Shown piece after piece: positions 24,110-37,301 of a DNA stretch of 64,000 bases. The translations under genes were made by a program, and so were the position numbers. Source of the DNA: Siderastrea radians (Eukaryota > Cnidaria > Anthozoa > Scleractinia > Rhizangiidae). Location of the stretch: positions 1 to 64,000 of the forward strand of contig CAXHKT010000100.1 of the NCBI GenBank assembly GCA_964017195.1, read 5' to 3'. The notes under the pieces are model-generated. The model did not search any database and had not been told where the DNA came from. It saw only the letters and a list, made by a program, of their open reading frames with translations. Each line of letters begins with the position of its first letter. Position 1 is the first letter of the stretch.

Positions 24110-24500
24110 GTAAAGCGTAAGAAAAAGTTGAGGCATTTCAAGTGACAAAAAAAAAACAAAGAATGCATGCTACTGCTGCAATATGGCCTTTAAAACGCGC
24201 AATTAACGTCTCGTTGTTGCGCTTCGAGTTACTTGATGTCACAGGCGGTTGATTTGATGTCACAAATGAAATTCGAACCTTGTCGCGCGCTGAAGAACAA
24301 AGGTTGCGTTCGCTGATGGCTCGTGTCAAACTTAACGGTGCAGGTTTTTTGATTTCTTCCTTCCTTTGAAGTTGCTTTTTCTTGTCCTGGCTGAATTTTG
24401 CCCTCCAATATTCCCTTAGAAAACCAATCTGCCCTTAGAATAAAACAACAAAATTGAAACTAAAACAAAATCAATAAGAGCAAAAGAAAATGAAACGAAG

Positions 24501-24621
24501 AAGCCTACAACACGAGGGGTTCCCAAGTGGTCACCCAGCGAAGTACTAACCTCGCCCGACAGGGCTTGACTTCGGTGATCGGACGAGAACCGGTTTTTTT
24601 CCCTGTGGTGTGGTCGTAGAC
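24501..24621 (-). rRNA. 5S rRNA: 5S ribosomal RNA, copy 49
   Basis: Consensus; A10, G. Confidence 0.95.
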
Positions 24622-25012
24622 GTAAAGCGTAAGAAAAAGTTGAGGCATTTCAAGTGACAAAAAAAAAACAAAGAATGCATGCTACTGCTGCAATATGGCC
24701 TTTAAAACGCGCAATTAACGTCTCGTTGTTGCGCTTCGAGTTACTTGATGTCACAGGCGGTTGATTTGATGTCACAAATGAAATTCGAACCTTGTCGCGC
24801 GCTGAAGAACAAAGGTTGCGTTCGCTGATGGCTCGTGTCAAACTTAACGGTGCAGGTTTTTTGATTTCTTCCTTCCTTTGAAGTTGCTTTTTCTTGTCCT
24901 GGCTGAATTTTGCCCTCCAATATTCCCTTAGAAAACCAATCTGCCCTTAGAATAAAACAACAAAATTGAAACTAAAACAAAATCAATAAGAGCAAAAGAA
25001 AATGAAACGAAG

Positions 25013-25133
25013 AAGCCTACAACACGAGGGGTTCCCAAGTGGTCACCCAGCGAAGTACTAACCTCGCCCAACAGGGCTTGACTTCGGTGATCGGACGAGA
25101 ACCGGTTTTTTTCCCTGTGGTGTGGTCGTAGAC
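25013..25133 (-). rRNA. 5S rRNA: 5S ribosomal RNA, copy 50 (C64T)
   Basis: Private change at 25070 gives C64T, the bulged base of helix II and the last base of box A. A10, G. Confidence 0.94.
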
Positions 25134-25524
25134 GTAAAGCGTAAGAAAAAGTTGAGGCATTTCAAGTGACAAAAAAAAAACAAAGAATGCATGCTACTGC
25201 TGCAATATGGCCTTTAAAACGCGCAATTAACGTCTCGTTGTTGCGCTTCGAGTTACTTGATGTCACAGGCGGTTGATTTGATGTCACAAATGAAATTCGA
25301 ACCTTGTCGCGCGCTGAAGAACAAAGGTTGCGTTCGCTGATGGCTCGTGTCAAACTTAACGGTGCAGGTTTTTTGATTTCTTCCTTCCTTTGAAGTTGCT
25401 TTTTCTTGTCCTGGCTGAATTTTGCCCTCCAATATTCCCTTAGAAAACCAATCTGCCCTTAGAATAAAACAACAAAATTGAAACTAAAACAAAATCAATA
25501 AGAGCAAAAGAAAATGAAACGAAG

Positions 25525-25645
25525 AAGCCTACAACACGAGGGGTTCCCAAGTGGTCACCCAGCGAAGTACTAACCTCGCCCGACAGGGCTTGACTTCGGT
25601 GATCGGACGAGAACCGGTTTTTTTCCCTGTGGTGTGGTCGTAGAC
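25525..25645 (-). rRNA. 5S rRNA: 5S ribosomal RNA, copy 51
   Basis: Consensus; A10, G. Confidence 0.95.
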
Positions 25646-26036
25646 GTAAAGCGTAAGAAAAAGTTGAGGCATTTCAAGTGACAAAAAAAAAACAAAGAAT
25701 GCATGCTACTGCTGCAATATGGCCTTTAAAACGCGCAATTAACGTCTCGTTGTTGCGCTTCGAGTTACTTGATGTCACAGGCGGTTGATTTGATGTCACA
25801 AATGAAATTCGAACCTTGTCGCGCGCTGAAGAACAAAGGTTGCGTTCGCTGATGGCTCGTGTCAAACTTAACGGTGCAGGTTTTTTGATTTCTTCCTTCC
25901 TTTGAAGTTGCTTTTTCTTGTCCTGGCTGAATTTTGCCCTCCAATATTCCCTTAGAAAACCAATCTGCCCTTAGAATAAAACAACAAAATTGAAACTAAA
26001 ACAAAATCAATAAGAGCAAAAGAAAATGAAACGAAG

Positions 26037-26157
26037 AAGCCTACAACACGAGGGGTTCCCAAGTGGTCACCCAGCGAAGTACTAACCTCGCCCGACAGGG
26101 CTTGACTTCGGTGATCGGACGAGAACCGGTTTTTTTCCCTGTGGTGTGGTCGTAGAC
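26037..26157 (-). rRNA. 5S rRNA: 5S ribosomal RNA, copy 52
   Basis: Consensus; A10, G. Confidence 0.95.
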
Positions 26158-26548
26158 GTAAAGCGTAAGAAAAAGTTGAGGCATTTCAAGTGACAAAAAA
26201 AAAACAAAGAATGCATGCTACTGCTGCAATATGGCCTTTAAAACGCGCAATTAACGTCTCGTTGTTGCGCTTCGAGTTACTTGATGTCACAGGCGGTTGA
26301 TTTGATGTCACAAATGAAATTCGAACCTTGTCGCGCGCTGAAGAACAAAGGTTGCGTTCGCTGATGGCTCGTGTCAAACTTAACGGTGCAGGTTTTTTGA
26401 TTTCTTCCTTCCTTTGAAGTTGCTTTTTCTTGTCCTGGCTGAATTTTGCCCTCCAATATTCCCTTAGAAAACCAATCTGCCCTTAGAATAAAACAACAAA
26501 ATTGAAACTAAAACAAAATCAATAAGAGCAAAAGAAAATGAAACGAAG

Positions 26549-26669
26549 AAGCCTACAACACGAGGGGTTCCCAAGTGGTCACCCAGCGAAGTACTAACCT
26601 CGCCCGACAGGGCTTGACTTCGGTGATCGGACGAGAACCGGTTTTTTTCCCTGTGGTGTGGTCGTAGAC
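26549..26669 (-). rRNA. 5S rRNA: 5S ribosomal RNA, copy 53
   Basis: Consensus; A10, G. Confidence 0.95.
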
Positions 26670-27060
26670 GTAAAGCGTAAGAAAAAGTTGAGGCATTTCA
26701 AGTGACAAAAAAAAAACAAAGAATGCATGCTACTGCTGCAATATGGCCTTTAAAACGCGCAATTAACGTCTCGTTGTTGCGCTTCGAGTTACTTGATGTC
26801 ACAGGCGGTTGATTTGATGTCACAAATGAAATTCGAACCTTGTCGCGCGCTGAAGAACAAAGGTTGCGTTCGCTGATGGCTCGTGTCAAACTTAACGGTG
26901 CAGGTTTTTTGATTTCTTCCTTCCTTTGAAGTTGCTTTTTCTTGTCCTGGCTGAATTTTGCCCTCCAATATTCCCTTAGAAAACCAATCTGCCCTTAGAA
27001 TAAAACAACAAAATTGAAACTAAAACAAAATCAATAAGAGCAAAAGAAAATGAAACGAAG

Positions 27061-27181
27061 AAGCCTACAACACGAGGGGTTCCCAAGTGGTCACCCAGCG
27101 AAGTACTAACCTCGCCCGACAGGGCTTGACTTCGGTGATCGGACGAGAACCGGTTTTTTTCCCTGTGGTGTGGTCGTAGAC
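27061..27181 (-). rRNA. 5S rRNA: 5S ribosomal RNA, copy 54
   Basis: Consensus; A10, G. Confidence 0.95.
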
Positions 27182-27572
27182 GTAAAGCGTAAGAAAAAGT
27201 TGAGGCATTTCAAGTGACAAAAAAAAAACAAAGAATGCATGCTACTGCTGCAATATGGCCTTTAAAACGCGCAATTAACGTCTCGTTGTTGCGCTTCGAG
27301 TTACTTGATGTCACAGGCGGTTGATTTGATGTCACAAATGAAATTCGAACCTTGTCGCGCGCTGAAGAACAAAGGTTGCGTTCGCTGATGGCTCGTGTCA
27401 AACTTAACGGTGCAGGTTTTTTGATTTCTTCCTTCCTTTGAAGTTGCTTTTTCTTGTCCTGGCTGAATTTTGCCCTCCAATATTCCCTTAGAAAACCAAT
27501 CTGCCCTTAGAATAAAACAACAAAATTGAAACTAAAACAAAATCAATAAGAGCAAAAGAAAATGAAACGAAG

Positions 27573-27693
27573 AAGCCTACAACACGAGGGGTTCCCAAGT
27601 GGTCACCCAGCGAAGTACTAACCTCGCCCGACAGGGCTTGACTTCGGTGATCGGACGAGAACCGGTTTTTTTCCCTGTGGTGTGGTCGTAGAC
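27573..27693 (-). rRNA. 5S rRNA: 5S ribosomal RNA, copy 55
   Basis: Consensus; A10, G. Confidence 0.95.
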
Positions 27694-28084
27694 GTAAAGC
27701 GTAAGAAAAAGTTGAGGCATTTCAAGTGACAAAAAAAAAACAAAGAATGCATGCTACTGCTGCAATATGGCCTTTAAAACGCGCAATTAACGTCTCGTTG
27801 TTGCGCTTCGAGTTACTTGATGTCACAGGCGGTTGATTTGATGTCACAAATGAAATTCGAACCTTGTCGCGCGCTGAAGAACAAAGGTTGCGTTCGCTGA
27901 TGGCTCGTGTCAAACTTAACGGTGCAGGTTTTTTGATTTCTTCCTTCCTTTGAAGTTGCTTTTTCTTGTCCTGGCTGAATTTTGCCCTCCAATATTCCCT
28001 TAGAAAACCAATCTGCCCTTAGAATAAAACAACAAAATTGAAACTAAAACAAAATCAATAAGAGCAAAAGAAAATGAAACGAAG

Positions 28085-28205
28085 AAGCCTACAACACGAG
28101 GGGTTCCCAAGTGGTCACCCAGCGAAGTACTAACCTCGCCCGACAGGGCTTGACTTCGGTGATCGGACGAGAACCGGTTTTTTTCCCTGTGGTGTGGTCG
28201 TAGAC
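28085..28205 (-). rRNA. 5S rRNA: 5S ribosomal RNA, copy 56
   Basis: Consensus gene; A11 (isolated), G. Confidence 0.95.
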
Positions 28206-28597
28206 GTAAAGCGTAAGAAAAAGTTGAGGCATTTCAAGTGACAAAAAAAAAAACAAAGAATGCATGCTACTGCTGCAATATGGCCTTTAAAACGCGCAAT
28301 TAACGTCTCGTTGTTGCGCTTCGAGTTACTTGATGTCACAGGCGGTTGATTTGATGTCACAAATGAAATTCGAACCTTGTCGCGCGCTGAAGAACAAAGG
28401 TTGCGTTCGCTGATGGCTCGTGTCAAACTTAACGGTGCAGGTTTTTTGATTTCTTCCTTCCTTTGAAGTTGCTTTTTCTTGTCCTGGCTGAATTTTGCCC
28501 TCCAATATTCCCTTAGAAAACCAATCTGCCCTTAGAATAAAACAACAAAATTGAAACTAAAACAAAATCAATAAGAGCAAAAGAAAATGAAACGAAG

Positions 28598-28718
28598 AAG
28601 CCTACAACACGAGGGGTTCCCAAGTGGTCACCCAGCGAAGTACTAACCTCGCCCGACAGGGCTTGACTTCGGTGATCGGACGAGAACCGGTTTTTTTCCC
28701 TGTGGTGTGGTCGTAGAC
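28598..28718 (-). rRNA. 5S rRNA: 5S ribosomal RNA, copy 57
   Basis: Consensus; A10, G. Confidence 0.95.
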
Positions 28719-29109
28719 GTAAAGCGTAAGAAAAAGTTGAGGCATTTCAAGTGACAAAAAAAAAACAAAGAATGCATGCTACTGCTGCAATATGGCCTTT
28801 AAAACGCGCAATTAACGTCTCGTTGTTGCGCTTCGAGTTACTTGATGTCACAGGCGGTTGATTTGATGTCACAAATGAAATTCGAACCTTGTCGCGCGCT
28901 GAAGAACAAAGGTTGCGTTCGCTGATGGCTCGTGTCAAACTTAACGGTGCAGGTTTTTTGATTTCTTCCTTCCTTTGAAGTTGCTTTTTCTTGTCCTGGC
29001 TGAATTTTGCCCTCCAATATTCCCTTAGAAAACCAATCTGCCCTTAGAATAAAACAACAAAATTGAAACTAAAACAAAATCAATAAGAGCAAAAGAAAAT
29101 GAAACGAAG

Positions 29110-29230
29110 AAGCCTACAACACGAGGGGTTCCCAAGTGGTCACCCAGCGAAGTACTAACCTCGCCCGACAGGGCTTGACTTCGGTGATCGGACGAGAACC
29201 GGTTTTTTTCCCTGTGGTGTGGTCGTAGAC
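29110..29230 (-). rRNA. 5S rRNA: 5S ribosomal RNA, copy 58
   Basis: Consensus; A10, G. Confidence 0.95.
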
Positions 29231-29621
29231 GTAAAGCGTAAGAAAAAGTTGAGGCATTTCAAGTGACAAAAAAAAAACAAAGAATGCATGCTACTGCTGC
29301 AATATGGCCTTTAAAACGCGCAATTAACGTCTCGTTGTTGCGCTTCGAGTTACTTGATGTCACAGGCGGTTGATTTGATGTCACAAATGAAATTCGAACC
29401 TTGTCGCGCGCTGAAGAACAAAGGTTGCGTTCGCTGATGGCTCGTGTCAAACTTAACGGTGCAGGTTTTTTGATTTCTTCCTTCCTTTGAAGTTGCTTTT
29501 TCTTGTCCTGGCTGAATTTTGCCCTCCAATATTCCCTTAGAAAACCAATCTGCCCTTAGAATAAAACAACAAAATTGAAACTAAAACAAAATCAATAAGA
29601 GCAAAAGAAAATGAAACGAAG

Positions 29622-29742
29622 AAGCCTACAACACGAGGGGTTCCCAAGTGGTCACCCAGCGAAGTACTAACCTCGCCCGACAGGGCTTGACTTCGGTGAT
29701 CGGACGAGAACCGGTTTTTTTCCCTGTGGTGTGGTCGTAGAC
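29622..29742 (-). rRNA. 5S rRNA: 5S ribosomal RNA, copy 59
   Basis: Consensus; A10, G. Confidence 0.95.
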
Positions 29743-30133
29743 GTAAAGCGTAAGAAAAAGTTGAGGCATTTCAAGTGACAAAAAAAAAACAAAGAATGCA
29801 TGCTACTGCTGCAATATGGCCTTTAAAACGCGCAATTAACGTCTCGTTGTTGCGCTTCGAGTTACTTGATGTCACAGGCGGTTGATTTGATGTCACAAAT
29901 GAAATTCGAACCTTGTCGCGCGCTGAAGAACAAAGGTTGCGTTCGCTGATGGCTCGTGTCAAACTTAACGGTGCAGGTTTTTTGATTTCTTCCTTCCTTT
30001 GAAGTTGCTTTTTCTTGTCCTGGCTGAATTTTGCCCTCCAATATTCCCTTAGAAAACCAATCTGCCCTTAGAATAAAACAACAAAATTGAAACTAAAACA
30101 AAATCAATAAGAGCAAAAGAAAATGAAACGAAG

Positions 30134-30254
30134 AAGCCTACAACACGAGGGGTTCCCAAGTGGTCACCCAGCGAAGTACTAACCTCGCCCGACAGGGCTT
30201 GACTTCGGTGATCGGACGAGAACCGGTTTTTTTCCCTGTGGTGTGGTCGTAGAC
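30134..30254 (-). rRNA. 5S rRNA: 5S ribosomal RNA, copy 60
   Basis: Consensus; A10, G. Confidence 0.95.
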
Positions 30255-30645
30255 GTAAAGCGTAAGAAAAAGTTGAGGCATTTCAAGTGACAAAAAAAAA
30301 ACAAAGAATGCATGCTACTGCTGCAATATGGCCTTTAAAACGCGCAATTAACGTCTCGTTGTTGCGCTTCGAGTTACTTGATGTCACAGGCGGTTGATTT
30401 GATGTCACAAATGAAATTCGAACCTTGTCGCGCGCTGAAGAACAAAGGTTGCGTTCGCTGATGGCTCGTGTCAAACTTAACGGTGCAGGTTTTTTGATTT
30501 CTTCCTTCCTTTGAAGTTGCTTTTTCTTGTCCTGGCTGAATTTTGCCCTCCAATATTCCCTTAGAAAACCAATCTGCCCTTAGAATAAAACAACAAAATT
30601 GAAACTAAAACAAAATCAATAAGAGCAAAAGAAAATCAAACGAAG

Positions 30646-30766
30646 AAGCCTACAACACGAGGGGTTCCCAAGTGGTCACCCAGCGAAGTACTAACCTCGC
30701 CCGACAGGGCTTGACTTCGGTGATCGGACGAGAACCGGTTTTTTTCCCTGTGGTGTGGTCGTAGAC
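30646..30766 (-). rRNA. 5S rRNA: 5S ribosomal RNA, copy 61
   Basis: Consensus; A10, C. Confidence 0.95.
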
Positions 30767-31157
30767 GTAAAGCGTAAGAAAAAGTTGAGGCATTTCAAGT
30801 GACAAAAAAAAAACAAAGAATGCATGCTACTGCTGCAATATGGCCTTTAAAACGCGCAATTAACGTCTCGTTGTTGCGCTTCGAGTTACTTGATGTCACA
30901 GGCGGTTGATTTGATGTCACAAATGAAATTCGAACCTTGTCGCGCGCTGAAGAACAAAGGTTGCGTTCGCTGATGGCTCGTGTCAAACTTAACGGTGCAG
31001 GTTTTTTGATTTCTTCCTTCCTTTGAAGTTGCTTTTTCTTGTCCTGGCTGAATTTTGCCCTCCAATATTCCCTTAGAAAACCAATCTGCCCTTAGAATAA
31101 AACAACAAAATTGAAACTAAAACAAAATCAATAAGAGCAAAAGAAAATGAAACGAAG

Positions 31158-31278
31158 AAGCCTACAACACGAGGGGTTCCCAAGTGGTCACCCAGCGAAG
31201 TACTAACCTCGCCCGACAGGGCTTGACTTCGGTGATCGGACGAGAACCGGTTTTTTTCCCTGTGGTGTGGTCGTAGAC
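31158..31278 (-). rRNA. 5S rRNA: 5S ribosomal RNA, copy 62
   Basis: Consensus; A10, G. Confidence 0.95.
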
Positions 31279-31669
31279 GTAAAGCGTAAGAAAAAGTTGA
31301 GGCATTTCAAGTGACAAAAAAAAAACAAAGAATGCATGCTACTGCTGCAATATGGCCTTTAAAACGCGCAATTAACGTCTCGTTGTTGCGCTTCGAGTTA
31401 CTTGATGTCACAGGCGGTTGATTTGATGTCACAAATGAAATTCGAACCTTGTCGCGCGCTGAAGAACAAAGGTTGCGTTCGCTGATGGCTCGTGTCAAAC
31501 TTAACGGTGCAGGTTTTTTGATTTCTTCCTTCCTTTGAAGTTGCTTTTTCTTGTCCTGGCTGAATTTTGCCCTCCAATATTCCCTTAGAAAACCAATCTG
31601 CCCTTAGAATAAAACAACAAAATTGAAACTAAAACAAAATCAATAAGAGCAAAAGAAAATGAAACGAAG

Positions 31670-31790
31670 AAGCCTACAACACGAGGGGTTCCCAAGTGGT
31701 CACCCAACGAAGTACTAACCTCGCCCGACAGGGCTTGACTTCGGTGATCGGACGAGAACCGGTTTTTTTCCCTGTGGTGTGGTCGTAGAC
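31670..31790 (-). rRNA. 5S rRNA: 5S ribosomal RNA, copy 63 (C84T)
   Basis: Private change at 31707 gives C84T in helix IV and box C, at a position already mismatched with C95. A10, G. Confidence 0.94.
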
Positions 31791-32181
31791 GTAAAGCGTA
31801 AGAAAAAGTTGAGGCATTTCAAGTGACAAAAAAAAAACAAAGAATGCATGCTACTGCTGCAATATGGCCTTTAAAACGCGCAATTAACGTCTCGTTGTTG
31901 CGCTTCGAGTTACTTGATGTCACAGGCGGTTGATTTGATGTCACAAATGAAATTCGAACCTTGTCGCGCGCTGAAGAACAAAGGTTGCGTTCGCTGATGG
32001 CTCGTGTCAAACTTAACGGTGCAGGTTTTTTGATTTCTTCCTTCCTTTGAAGTTGCTTTTTCTTGTCCTGGCTGAATTTTGCCCTCCAATATTCCCTTAG
32101 AAAACCAATCTGCCCTTAGAATAAAACAACAAAATTGAAACTAAAACAAAATCAATAAGAGCAAAAGAAAATGAAACGAAG

Positions 32182-32302
32182 AAGCCTACAACACGAGGGG
32201 TTCCCAAGTGGTCACCCAGCGAAGTACTAACCTCGCCCGACAGGGCTTGACTTCGGTGATCGGACGAGAACCGGTTTTTTTCCCTGTGGTGTGGTCGTAG
32301 AC
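32182..32302 (-). rRNA. 5S rRNA: 5S ribosomal RNA, copy 64
   Basis: Consensus; A10, G. Confidence 0.95.
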
Positions 32303-32693
32303 GTAAAGCGTAAGAAAAAGTTGAGGCATTTCAAGTGACAAAAAAAAAACAAAGAATGCATGCTACTGCTGCAATATGGCCTTTAAAACGCGCAATTAAC
32401 GTCTCGTTGTTGCGCTTCGAGTTACTTGATGTCACAGGCGGTTGATTTGATGTCACAAATGAAATTCGAACCTTGTCGCGCGCTGAAGAACAAAGGTTGC
32501 GTTCGCTGATGGCTCGTGTCAAACTTAACGGTGCAGGTTTTTTGATTTCTTCCTTCCTTTGAAGTTGCTTTTTCTTGTCCTGGCTGAATTTTGCCCTCCA
32601 ATATTCCCTTAGAAAACCAATCTGCCCTTAGAATAAAACAACAAAATTGAAACTAAAACAAAATCAATAAGAGCAAAAGAAAATGAAACGAAG

Positions 32694-32814
32694 AAGCCTA
32701 CAACACGAGGGGTTCCCAAGTGGTCACCCAGCGAAGTACTAACCTCGCCCGACAGGGCTTGACTTCGGTGATCGGACGAGAACCGGTTTTTTTCCCTGTG
32801 GTGTGGTCGTAGAC
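32694..32814 (-). rRNA. 5S rRNA: 5S ribosomal RNA, copy 65
   Basis: Consensus gene; A10, G. Its spacer has a private G-to-T at 33056. Confidence 0.95.
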
Positions 32815-33205
32815 GTAAAGCGTAAGAAAAAGTTGAGGCATTTCAAGTGACAAAAAAAAAACAAAGAATGCATGCTACTGCTGCAATATGGCCTTTAAAA
32901 CGCGCAATTAACGTCTCGTTGTTGCGCTTCGAGTTACTTGATGTCACAGGCGGTTGATTTGATGTCACAAATGAAATTCGAACCTTGTCGCGCGCTGAAG
33001 AACAAAGGTTGCGTTCGCTGATGGCTCGTGTCAAACTTAACGGTGCAGGTTTTTTTATTTCTTCCTTCCTTTGAAGTTGCTTTTTCTTGTCCTGGCTGAA
33101 TTTTGCCCTCCAATATTCCCTTAGAAAACCAATCTGCCCTTAGAATAAAACAACAAAATTGAAACTAAAACAAAATCAATAAGAGCAAAAGAAAATCAAA
33201 CGAAG

Positions 33206-33326
33206 AAGCCTACAACACGAGGGGTTCCCAAGTGGTCACCCAGCGAAGTACTAACCTCGCCCGACAGGGCTTGACTTCGGTGATCGGACGAGAACCGGTT
33301 TTTTTCCCTGTGGTGTGGTCGTAGAC
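33206..33326 (-). rRNA. 5S rRNA: 5S ribosomal RNA, copy 66
   Basis: Consensus; A10, C. Confidence 0.95.
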
Positions 33327-33717
33327 GTAAAGCGTAAGAAAAAGTTGAGGCATTTCAAGTGACAAAAAAAAAACAAAGAATGCATGCTACTGCTGCAATA
33401 TGGCCTTTAAAACGCGCAATTAACGTCTCGTTGTTGCGCTTCGAGTTACTTGATGTCACAGGCGGTTGATTTGATGTCACAAATGAAATTCGAACCTTGT
33501 CGCGCGCTGAAGAACAAAGGTTGCGTTCGCTGATGGCTCGTGTCAAACTTAACGGTGCAGGTTTTTTGATTTCTTCCTTCCTTTGAAGTTGCTTTTTCTT
33601 GTCCTGGCTGAATTTTGCCCTCCAATATTCCCTTAGAAAACCAATCTGCCCTTAGAATAAAACAACAAAATTGAAACTAAAACAAAATCAATAAGAGCAA
33701 AAGAAAATGAAACGAAG

Positions 33718-33838
33718 AAGCCTACAACACGAGGGGTTCCCAAGTGGTCACCCAGCGAAGTACTAACCTCGCCCGACAGGGCTTGACTTCGGTGATCGGA
33801 CGAGAACCGGTTTTTTTCCCTGTGGTGTGGTCGTAGAC
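33718..33838 (-). rRNA. 5S rRNA: 5S ribosomal RNA, copy 67
   Basis: Consensus; A10, G. Confidence 0.95.
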
Positions 33839-34229
33839 GTAAAGCGTAAGAAAAAGTTGAGGCATTTCAAGTGACAAAAAAAAAACAAAGAATGCATGCT
33901 ACTGCTGCAATATGGCCTTTAAAACGCGCAATTAACGTCTCGTTGTTGCGCTTCGAGTTACTTGATGTCACAGGCGGTTGATTTGATGTCACAAATGAAA
34001 TTCGAACCTTGTCGCGCGCTGAAGAACAAAGGTTGCGTTCGCTGATGGCTCGTGTCAAACTTAACGGTGCAGGTTTTTTGATTTCTTCCTTCCTTTGAAG
34101 TTGCTTTTTCTTGTCCTGGCTGAATTTTGCCCTCCAATATTCCCTTAGAAAACCAATCTGCCCTTAGAATAAAACAACAAAATTGAAACTAAAACAAAAT
34201 CAATAAGAGCAAAAGAAAATGAAACGAAG

Positions 34230-34350
34230 AAGCCTACAACACGAGGGGTTCCCAAGTGGTCACCCAGCGAAGTACTAACCTCGCCCGACAGGGCTTGACT
34301 TCGGTGATCGGACGAGAACCGGTTTTTTTCCCTGTGGTGTGGTCGTAGAC
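34230..34350 (-). rRNA. 5S rRNA: 5S ribosomal RNA, copy 68
   Basis: Consensus; A10, G. Confidence 0.95.
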
Positions 34351-34741
34351 GTAAAGCGTAAGAAAAAGTTGAGGCATTTCAAGTGACAAAAAAAAAACAA
34401 AGAATGCATGCTACTGCTGCAATATGGCCTTTAAAACGCGCAATTAACGTCTCGTTGTTGCGCTTCGAGTTACTTGATGTCACAGGCGGTTGATTTGATG
34501 TCACAAATGAAATTCGAACCTTGTCGCGCGCTGAAGAACAAAGGTTGCGTTCGCTGATGGCTCGTGTCAAACTTAACGGTGCAGGTTTTTTGATTTCTTC
34601 CTTCCTTTGAAGTTGCTTTTTCTTGTCCTGGCTGAATTTTGCCCTCCAATATTCCCTTAGAAAACCAATCTGCCCTTAGAATAAAACAACAAAATTGAAA
34701 CTAAAACAAAATCAATAAGAGCAAAAGAAAATGAAACGAAG

Positions 34742-34862
34742 AAGCCTACAACACGAGGGGTTCCCAAGTGGTCACCCAGCGAAGTACTAACCTCGCCCGA
34801 CAGGGCTTGACTTCGGTGATCGGACGAGAACCGGTTTTTTTCCCTGTGGTGTGGTCGTAGAC
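34742..34862 (-). rRNA. 5S rRNA: 5S ribosomal RNA, copy 69
   Basis: Consensus; A10, G. Confidence 0.95.
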
Positions 34863-35253
34863 GTAAAGCGTAAGAAAAAGTTGAGGCATTTCAAGTGACA
34901 AAAAAAAAACAAAGAATGCATGCTACTGCTGCAATATGGCCTTTAAAACGCGCAATTAACGTCTCGTTGTTGCGCTTCGAGTTACTTGATGTCACAGGCG
35001 GTTGATTTGATGTCACAAATGAAATTCGAACCTTGTCGCGCGCTGAAGAACAAAGGTTGCGTTCGCTGATGGCTCGTGTCAAACTTAACGGTGCAGGTTT
35101 TTTGATTTCTTCCTTCCTTTGAAGTTGCTTTTTCTTGTCCTGGCTGAATTTTGCCCTCCAATATTCCCTTAGAAAACCAATCTGCCCTTAGAATAAAACA
35201 ACAAAATTGAAACTAAAACAAAATCAATAAGAGCAAAAGAAAATGAAACGAAG

Positions 35254-35374
35254 AAGCCTACAACACGAGGGGTTCCCAAGTGGTCACCCAGCGAAGTACT
35301 AACCTCGCCCGACAGGGCTTGACTTCGGTGATCGGACGAGAACCGGTTTTTTTCCCTGTGGTGTGGTCGTAGAC
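35254..35374 (-). rRNA. 5S rRNA: 5S ribosomal RNA, copy 70
   Basis: Consensus; A10, G. Confidence 0.95.
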
Positions 35375-35765
35375 GTAAAGCGTAAGAAAAAGTTGAGGCA
35401 TTTCAAGTGACAAAAAAAAAACAAAGAATGCATGCTACTGCTGCAATATGGCCTTTAAAACGCGCAATTAACGTCTCGTTGTTGCGCTTCGAGTTACTTG
35501 ATGTCACAGGCGGTTGATTTGATGTCACAAATGAAATTCGAACCTTGTCGCGCGCTGAAGAACAAAGGTTGCGTTCGCTGATGGCTCGTGTCAAACTTAA
35601 CGGTGCAGGTTTTTTGATTTCTTCCTTCCTTTGAAGTTGCTTTTTCTTGTCCTGGCTGAATTTTGCCCTCCAATATTCCCTTAGAAAACCAATCTGCCCT
35701 TAGAATAAAACAACAAAATTGAAACTAAAACAAAATCAATAAGAGCAAAAGAAAATGAAACGAAG

Positions 35766-35886
35766 AAGCCTACAACACGAGGGGTTCCCAAGTGGTCACC
35801 CAGCGAAGTACTAACCTCGCCCGACAGGGCTTGACTTCGGTGATCGGACGAGAACCGGTTTTTTTCCCTGTGGTGTGGTCGTAGAC
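35766..35886 (-). rRNA. 5S rRNA: 5S ribosomal RNA, copy 71
   Basis: Consensus; A10, G. Confidence 0.95.
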
Positions 35887-36277
35887 GTAAAGCGTAAGAA
35901 AAAGTTGAGGCATTTCAAGTGACAAAAAAAAAACAAAGAATGCATGCTACTGCTGCAATATGGCCTTTAAAACGCGCAATTAACGTCTCGTTGTTGCGCT
36001 TCGAGTTACTTGATGTCACAGGCGGTTGATTTGATGTCACAAATGAAATTCGAACCTTGTCGCGCGCTGAAGAACAAAGGTTGCGTTCGCTGATGGCTCG
36101 TGTCAAACTTAACGGTGCAGGTTTTTTGATTTCTTCCTTCCTTTGAAGTTGCTTTTTCTTGTCCTGGCTGAATTTTGCCCTCCAATATTCCCTTAGAAAA
36201 CCAATCTGCCCTTAGAATAAAACAACAAAATTGAAACTAAAACAAAATCAATAAGAGCAAAAGAAAATGAAACGAAG

Positions 36278-36398
36278 AAGCCTACAACACGAGGGGTTCC
36301 CAAGTGGTCACCCAGCGAAGTACTAACCTCGCCCGACAGGGCTTGACTTCGGTGATCGGACGAGAACCGGTTTTTTTCCCTGTGGTGTGGTCGTAGAC
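36278..36398 (-). rRNA. 5S rRNA: 5S ribosomal RNA, copy 72
   Basis: Consensus; A10, G. Confidence 0.95.
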
Positions 36399-36789
36399 GT
36401 AAAGCGTAAGAAAAAGTTGAGGCATTTCAAGTGACAAAAAAAAAACAAAGAATGCATGCTACTGCTGCAATATGGCCTTTAAAACGCGCAATTAACGTCT
36501 CGTTGTTGCGCTTCGAGTTACTTGATGTCACAGGCGGTTGATTTGATGTCACAAATGAAATTCGAACCTTGTCGCGCGCTGAAGAACAAAGGTTGCGTTC
36601 GCTGATGGCTCGTGTCAAACTTAACGGTGCAGGTTTTTTGATTTCTTCCTTCCTTTGAAGTTGCTTTTTCTTGTCCTGGCTGAATTTTGCCCTCCAATAT
36701 TCCCTTAGAAAACCAATCTGCCCTTAGAATAAAACAACAAAATTGAAACTAAAACAAAATCAATAAGAGCAAAAGAAAATGAAACGAAG

Positions 36790-36910
36790 AAGCCTACAAC
36801 ACGAGGGGTTCCCAAGTGGTCACCCAGCGAAGTACTAACCTCGCCCGACAGGGCTTGACTTCGGTGATCGGACGAGAACCGGTTTTTTTCCCTGTGGTGT
36901 GGTCGTAGAC
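36790..36910 (-). rRNA. 5S rRNA: 5S ribosomal RNA, copy 73
   Basis: Consensus; A10, G. Confidence 0.95.
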
Positions 36911-37301
36911 GTAAAGCGTAAGAAAAAGTTGAGGCATTTCAAGTGACAAAAAAAAAACAAAGAATGCATGCTACTGCTGCAATATGGCCTTTAAAACGCG
37001 CAATTAACGTCTCGTTGTTGCGCTTCGAGTTACTTGATGTCACAGGCGGTTGATTTGATGTCACAAATGAAATTCGAACCTTGTCGCGCGCTGAAGAACA
37101 AAGGTTGCGTTCGCTGATGGCTCGTGTCAAACTTAACGGTGCAGGTTTTTTGATTTCTTCCTTCCTTTGAAGTTGCTTTTTCTTGTCCTGGCTGAATTTT
37201 GCCCTCCAATATTCCCTTAGAAAACCAATCTGCCCTTAGAATAAAACAACAAAATTGAAACTAAAACAAAATCAATAAGAGCAAAAGAAAATGAAACGAA
37301 G